From assembly GCF_000264905.1 (NCBI RefSeq), contig NW_006763138.1, forward strand, positions 682,224-746,223: a stretch of 64,000 nt of DNA, given 5' to 3'. Of the stretch, positions 58,596-64,000 are shown piece after piece (positions within the stretch are counted from its first letter, which is position 1; each line of letters starts with the position of its first letter). This stretch comes from Stereum hirsutum FP-91666 SS1 (Eukaryota > Basidiomycota > Agaricomycetes > Russulales > Stereaceae). The notes below the pieces were generated by a model, which had not been told where the DNA came from, did no database searches, and was given only the letters and a program-made list of their open reading frames with translations. A program made the position numbers and the translations under genes.

Positions 58596-61098
58596 ATGTT
58601 CTCCGCATTTCGAAACCGCAGAGGCCCGCCACGACTCACACGCGCATCATCATCATCAAAATCAAAATCAAATATCCTTCCCACACATGGCGAAGCGAAG
58701 CGCCATGATGACCATAATAATATTTGGGCGCGATTCACTGGAATCCTCCCTCGTCCAAGATTCAGACTTTCGGGCGACCGTGACACATATCGCAGCTGGA
58801 TGACAGCGGTAAGACCTCTCTTGGTCGTTATTCTCACTGGCTTCGGATTCTTGTGGTTATGGTGGTCGTGGAGCTCGACAGGGACGACGGTGACGGCGGT
58901 TCTACCTAGCATAGTACGGGCTAGTACATCCGTTGTCGACGAATACCCCACGCATCATGACGAAGACCTACGGCTGTCTTCACCGACGGCACTTCCTACG
59001 AAAAACACTACTTCTACGTCCACAACGTCGCCACCGTCGCCGTCCCCCTCGCGATACATCAACTTCAGCGAACTGTTATTTCCTGAACATGGGACCGACG
59101 GAACAGCGCGTCCTTGGATAGGCGCGAACCACAGAACACTACGGACTCTCTTCGAATGCATAGAGCTTGGTACTTGTGGAGAAAACCAGGAGAAAGGTGC
59201 GTCCTTGTACAACGCCGTCAGACGATTCTATCGGCTAACCACGGGTAACCCAGTCGTTCTTCTCGGGACGTCATTTTTCTACGAAGTGCTCAATGGAGCG
59301 GTCGGAGGAGAAAGTATCTGGTATGTCCCCGTTTGGACTTTCTGAACTTGAGTTGCCCCACTTGGCTATAAGTATCATATCCCCTGACGTCGATCTATAA
59401 CCATAACCCCTATTAGGGCCGCATCCATCGTACGTCCCTTCCCTTACCATTCTTAGCCGCGCCCTCTCACCCACCCGAACCAATGCTCTCGGATGCGATA
59501 TGGCATGCACAGATGCAAGTCCTGACGAACATGGGCTACACCTACCTCCTCGTCCAAGACCTCTCCCAAGCGGTCTATTACCACCACATGCTGCCCTCGC
59601 TCATCCGCACCATCATCCTGCAAGACGACCTCGTCCAGAAATGTGCGTCCGATGCTGAGTTCTGCGCTCGATCGCCACGGAACCCGCATGGGATCCCTCT
59701 ATGGAAGATCCTCGCGTTTCATTTCTGGGGAGGTAAGTACTACGTGCCGCTTCTCGTATCTCTACTTGCACCTTACCAACCATACGCTTCATTCACCGCA
59801 TTACAATACGAAAGGCAACATCCACCCCCTCGGCTGGACCTACACCCTCTCCCCCGAACCCTACTCTCTCCTCTCCCCCTCCTCCTCTCCCTCCAGTCCC
59901 TCCTCCGTCAACACCTACATAGGGTACAGCATCGAATCCACCTGCACGACCATCCCTTTCGTCCCGCACTCGGAGCGCCCAAATCAAGCTTGGGTCCTCG
60001 CGAAGCTCTTGACGTATATGTCCCCGAACCTCGATAGGCCGGCGTGGCATCCTACGCCTGCGTGGACTGGGGCGATTATGGATAGGGCGGCGGGGGAGAC
60101 GGGGGTGAGGTATTTGTTTGGGGCGAGGGATGATACCGGGGTGGATGATACGGGGGTCGAGGAGGGTGGGGATGCGGATAGGGAAAGGGAGAAGGAGAGG
60201 GAAGAGGAGAGGGAGAGGAAGAGGCCGGATATGCCGAGTAGGGAGAATTATGAGAATGTGGGACAGAGGCCGAGAGAGGAGTTCGTGAGGGAGTTGGCGA
60301 GGTCGAGGGTGTTGATCGGGGTGGGAAATCCTTTGATGTGCGTCTCTTCTTCTTCTTCCTCTTTCGTCTTTCGTCTTCTTTTCTGTTTTTCTCGTTTTTC
60401 GAGTCTAGTTCATGTTTCGTTGGAGGAGGAATCGTGCTAATCTTTCACTGGCTCTTTAAAGTTCTCCGACACCGTACGAAGCGCTTTGTCTCGGCGTCCC
60501 ATTCATCAACCCGCTCTACGACGTATGTCTTCCTTCTTTCCTTCCTTCCTTCCTTCCTTTAAACCCCGATCCCTTACCCCCCGATCCCTCACCCCCCAAT
60601 CCCTCACCGCCCATTGATATTGATCTCCCACCTTACGATTTAAACGCACAGGACCCAAACAAAATGCCCGCCCAACAGCCCTTCCTGTCCGTCCTCGGGC
60701 CACCCTACGTCTATCACGTGCACCACGGCGACGAAGAGGGTTTCGTGAACGCCGTAAGGGAGGCTTTGGATAATCCGATTGATAGGTGTGTTATGCGTTT
60801 CGTCCTTGTTTATGTCCATGTCCATGTCTTCTTGTCCCCTGCCTTTCCTCTTTTATGTCCCATCTCCTTTCCTCTTTTATGTCCCATTTCCTTCCCTCTT
60901 TTATGCCCGATTTCCTTCCCGCTTCACTTCACCCCCTCTCACATCCACACACGACTGACGTCGGTTATCGGTTTCCGGTCGCGCCACAGATACATCCTAG
61001 ACCGTATGCGACTCTCCGAGATCGAGAAACGGTTGCAAGCCGTATTAGAGTGGGATAGAGAGATGGAGCAGGAGCAGGAGGAGGTCGCGGACTCGTGA
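58596..61098 (+). CDS. GT18-like glycosyltransferase, type II membrane protein
   Basis: Eight exons: 58596..59196, 59254..59320, 59417..59429 (13 nt), 59513..59732, 59815..60337, 60462..60522, 60652..60785, 60990..61098; 575 aa. A basic cytosolic tail (1-68) leads to one membrane anchor (about 71-90; LLVVILTGFGFLWLWW) and a Thr/Ser/Pro stem. Luminal motifs fit family 18 glycosyltransferases: VVLLGTSFFYEVLNG, GGESIWAASI, LTNMGYTYLL, LAFHFWGG, and the nucleotide-sugar segment VLIGVGNPLISPTPYEALCL then GVPFINP. In animals this family adds beta-1,6-GlcNAc to N-glycans (MGAT5); the fungal acceptor is unknown. The middle carries a run of alternating Arg/Glu/Lys (REREKEREEERERKR). Confidence 0.82.
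60530..60559 (+). repeat. CTTC/TTCC microsatellite in a GT18 intron
   Basis: About 30 bp of near-perfect TTCC repeats directly after the donor at 60523. Confidence 0.8.
60844..60915 (+). repeat. Three 24-bp tandem repeats in a GT18 intron
   Basis: Units at 60844-60867, 60868-60891 and 60892-60915 (TTTCCTCTTTTATGTCCCAT, then CTCC or TTCC) differ by one to a few bases. They lie in the last intron. Confidence 0.85.
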
Positions 61099-61156
61099 AG
61101 TCGTGGACCTCCCCATCTTAGACTTTTAGGCACATTGCACTTCCCCATCCTTCAGA

Positions 61157-61234
61157 AAGGCTCATTGCATCTTGGACATTTGAAGGCTCACGCTTGGACA
61201 TCTGAGGTTCACGCTTGGACATCTGAGGTTCACG
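61157..61234 (+). repeat. ~21-bp tandem repeat
   Basis: Three and a half units of GGYTCACGCTTGGACATCTGA-like sequence, the first one slightly longer, just after the GT18 stop codon (probable 3' UTR). Confidence 0.75.
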
Positions 61235-61570
61235 GTAGAGATTATATACTGATATATAGTAGTAGTATAGTAATTTATACCAGGAGACCGGAGATGTCGT
61301 TGTTATTTCTTGGTTTGATTGATTGTTGTTATGATAGCGAGTACGATAGCTCTTGTTATAATAATATCGAGTGTCATTTTCACACATCTGGTCCGGTTCT
61401 AATTTCTGAAGGGCATCACAGAGTAGAAAGGAGTAGAACGAAAGACCGAGAAGACCGACCGAGGTGAGGGGTCCTCGACAACACAAAGACGAGCACGATT
61501 CCGGAAGGTAATACTTACGGGTAACGGCAGGCTCCCCAGAAAAGTCAAAGCTAAACCGAGATTCAAAGCA

Positions 61571-61607
61571 CCTTCTTTCCTTCCTTCCTTCCTTCCTTCT
61601 TTCCTTC
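61571..61607 (+). repeat. TTCC microsatellite
   Basis: About 37 bp of CCTT/TTCC repeats in intergenic DNA, similar to the one in the GT18 intron 1 kb upstream. Confidence 0.8.
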
Positions 61608-62823
61608 GCTGTCGATATGCGATATGACCATATGAGGTCCCCGGCCAAGACATCTCGATAATTAGACGTCTCGGGGGCTATAAGTAAGCTTTGACGTTGA
61701 CATTAATTATAATACGACCGAGATGATGGGAAGAGCTTGTCCGCCGGGTGCAATTTTGCGAGGTTTATGGAACGGTCTGCGCTACTCGTGATAAAGAGAG
61801 GATTTGAGATGTGACAGTCCATGGATCCGAAGAAAGTTCGAGGTGATGATTGATGGGTTGCTAGTGCTTGGATAGGGGCGTAACGAGAGATGGCCCGATG
61901 TTGGGAAATGAAGTGTGATGGCCGAAGGGACAGCGGCGGGACGAAGGGTAAGTCGGAACGAGGCATGGCGTCCGCTGACGTCCATAACTCTGACTGGTTC
62001 CGAAGAAAGGAGGAAATAATAAACGGTATACGACAGACGAATGTTCACAAGATATATATTCCACGTTCATTCGGGGATACCGTGTGCTCCGAGCTGAGGA
62101 AGAGACTTCTGCCCCCGGCGGGATGGGCGCAGAGCGGGAGGAAGGAAACGGTTGTCGCGGGGAGGGGTTGCTTGGAAGGTTGCGCAAGCTGGTTGAGGTG
62201 GAGGATAAGTATAGAGGAAGATAAGCGTGAGAAGGAGAGGGCCATCATTCAAAGCGCTGAGGGTTCCAATTGTCATCGAGAGGTTGCGCCAGGTTGGCGG
62301 AGGGCGATAGGCGCCACGTGAGAGGATAGTTCGAGTTGAACATAACTGTGCGACGTCGGCCAGGCTTCTTTCGTGCGAGAACCCATTGGCGACGTTTTCT
62401 TTTCCTCCTTCCAGTCGCCCTCACTCTTCCCTGCGTCTGTACCACTATAGCTTGACGCCCGTATCTTGTCCTATCCCGTATACTACCACTCGACGACGCC
62501 CTATACACGACCCTGCTCGCTTTTCATCCACCCACTTTACCCTACCCTACCGACATATCACCACTACCGCTGTCGCCGCAACCCCTGCCGACAATTCCTT
62601 GTTCCTCACCCTTGCTCTGTACTGCCATCGCTCTTCTGTTTTGTACGCAGTCTTCGGATTGGTAATTTCTCCGTCTCCTCTCTAGGTGCGCTTCTTTTAT
62701 CACCATTCAAAAACACCTTATGATCCGTATACCTTCGTCATCTCACTCCCTCCTTCTCTGCCCTCAGACCACCACTCACCCCATCCCACTCCTCACTAAC
62801 CATCCCGCGATCTCCTACTAAAC

Positions 62824-64000
62824 ATGTCCGAGCCTCCCGAGCTCCGGATCGACACTTCGCTCGTTCGCGCGTCAGGTCCTTCGTCCTCCAAATCCCCCCG
62901 CGAGGAATCATCAGGACCCTACCTCTCGTCCAACGCACGGCAACCGCACTATCTCTCCGCTCCTTCAAACAACGACTCCAACATATCCCTCATCTCCCCC
63001 ACGCCCTCTTCAGCCCACAATTCCTCGACCTCGTCCCTCAACCTCGTTACTCCAGGTACGACGGCTACCTCGGATACTACCGCCGTCAACGAATCGGCTT
63101 CCTCCTCCTCTAAACTCTCCGAGGACACAAAACCGGAGTACGTCCTCGCCATGCACGATTTCGAGCCGCAGCACAAGAACGCGACCTGTCTCGCCTTCCG
63201 CGCCGGTCAGGTCATCCACGTCCTCAATCGCGATCCCAGCGGCTGGTGGGATGGCGAACTTGAAGGGAAGAGAGGATGGTTCCCTTCCAATTACGTGAAC
63301 GGAGATCTGGGGCTCATCGCACAGGACGTGATGCCCGTCGTAAGTCCCAATATTCCATTCCACCCTCTGAACCCCCTTCCCTTCCGTCCCTTCCCCTGAA
63401 CCTATATCTATCGTCACAGCAACCGCCCCTTCCAGGTCAAGGGCACACCAAGACGAAATCGACGACCTCAGTCTCCTCATACATGAGCACCCTCTCCGCT
63501 TCCCGCCAACAATCACAATCACAAGCCACCTTCTCCCGGAACGACTACTGTCCCCCGCTCATGGTCCCCCTCCTCCACGCGCTCTCCCTCCTCCAAAACG
63601 CCGTGCGCTCGAACCGAATAGCGCACTTTCAGCCCTCAATCGCCTGTATCATCTCCTGCGTCCGCTCCGTCCTCGCCGCGGCCGAATGTCTCTCCCGGGA
63701 CGCGCCCTTGCTCAAACGACACCCCTCCCTCGCGCAGGAACGACGTCGGGTGCTATCCGAGCTCGCTGCTATCGTCACGCAGGCGAAGAAAGCGTCGGCG
63801 GAGGATGTGGACGACGAGGACGAGAGAGACGCGGAGGTGGAGAAGATGGTTAGGTTGGGGGGACAGGTGTTTTCGCGCGTGAGGAGGTTCTTGGCGATTG
63901 CGGTACAATGTGGATTGGAGCTTCCCGAGAGATCTCCGGATGAGGAAGCTGAGGAGGAGGAGGCGGAAGGAGGAGGGAGGGCAGCGTTTCAGCCTAGTTC
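62824..64000 (+). CDS. SH3-domain Ras guanine nucleotide exchange factor (Cdc25-like), 5' part
   Basis: Exons 62824..63339 and 63420 to beyond 64000; the window ends inside exon 2. A Ser/Thr-rich start (about 1-100) precedes an SH3 domain at about 103-160: YVLAMHDFEPQ, CLAFRAGQVIHVL, GWWDGELEGKRGWFPSNYV. Exon 2 continues with a helical region (YCPPLMVPLLHALSLLQNAV, FLAIAVQCGLELP) found N-terminal to the REM and catalytic RasGEF domains in Cdc25-type fungal proteins. Those domains would lie downstream of the window. SH3 plus this helical region fits Ras activation upstream of cAMP signalling, but the catalytic part is not seen, so the call is inference. Confidence 0.75.

Larger units (their letters stand above)
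61099..62823 (+). other. Intergenic region with minisatellites
   Basis: About 1.7 kb between the GT18 stop and the SH3-RasGEF start. It includes a ~21-bp tandem repeat and a TTCC microsatellite, then an unremarkable stretch. ORFs on both strands (for example 61890-62321) lack motifs. Confidence 0.5.

Noticed and set aside
61890..62321. 143-codon open frame on the + strand
   Set aside because: No domain, no splice or promoter support, and overlapping frames of similar length on the other strand.
1..64000. Secondary-metabolite cluster, CRISPR array, viral insert or mating-type locus
   Set aside because: No core synthase, spacer-repeat pattern, viral replication gene, homeodomain or pheromone-receptor gene was seen.

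Overview
The window is nuclear DNA from a filamentous basidiomycete, almost certainly an Agaricomycete. Nearly every gene is cut by many short introns (mostly 50-90 nt, GT-AG, a few GC-AG). Exons as short as 4-17 nt recur, and the intergenic spacers are short. The gene content fits: a DUF6535 membrane protein (a family I know mainly from mushroom-forming fungi), a GH18-independent GT18-type glycosyltransferase, an AA9 lytic polysaccharide monooxygenase with CBM1, and several glucan-active enzymes. There is no prokaryotic, organellar or viral block, no rRNA or tRNA that I can support, and no CRISPR array.

Layout. 0-8 kb: CCCH zinc-finger protein (+), small cysteine-rich CYSTM-like protein (-), SV2/SVOP-like MFS transporter (+). 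8-16 kb: GH16 beta-glucanase (+), short-chain dehydrogenase (-), SET-MYND protein (+), Derlin (+). 16-25 kb: a large RRM+YTH RNA-binding protein (-), then a 3.7-kb gene-poor stretch and a short unknown gene (-). 25-27 kb: a repeat-rich segment that looks like a ~1-kb non-autonomous element with terminal inverted repeats. 27-37 kb: a very intron-rich GH71 alpha-1,3-glucanase with four WSC domains and a CBM20, then a GH15 glucoamylase with CBM20. 37-46 kb: TPR/F-box protein (-), small secreted protein (-), and a tight housekeeping block of proteasome Rpt5 (-), NuA4 subunit Eaf6 (+), exosome Rrp40 (-) and ESCRT-I Vps37 (+). 47-64 kb: AA9-CBM1 LPMO (+), mitochondrial Nca2-like protein (+), DUF6535 protein (+), NAD-dependent epimerase/reductase (+), small membrane protein (+), GT18-like glycosyltransferase (+), and the 5' part of an SH3-RasGEF protein that runs off the window.

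How the genes relate. There is no operon or obvious biosynthetic cluster. Four secreted polysaccharide-active enzymes (GH16, GH71, GH15, AA9) lie within about 40 kb. Two of them, GH71 and GH15, are consecutive genes whose CBM20 modules share nearly the same intron positions. The housekeeping genes are arranged as divergent and convergent pairs with very short shared promoters (174 and 220 bp between start codons).

All gene models were spliced by hand from donor/acceptor signals, reading frame and family motifs. In every full model the exon lengths sum to a multiple of three. The first gene may start upstream of the window and the last continues beyond it. I did not find a clearly new biological system. 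The observations most worth follow-up are the YTH domain split by a ~200-residue insert, the GH71-WSC4-CBM20 architecture with its 4-nt exon, and the inverted-repeat element near 25-26 kb.
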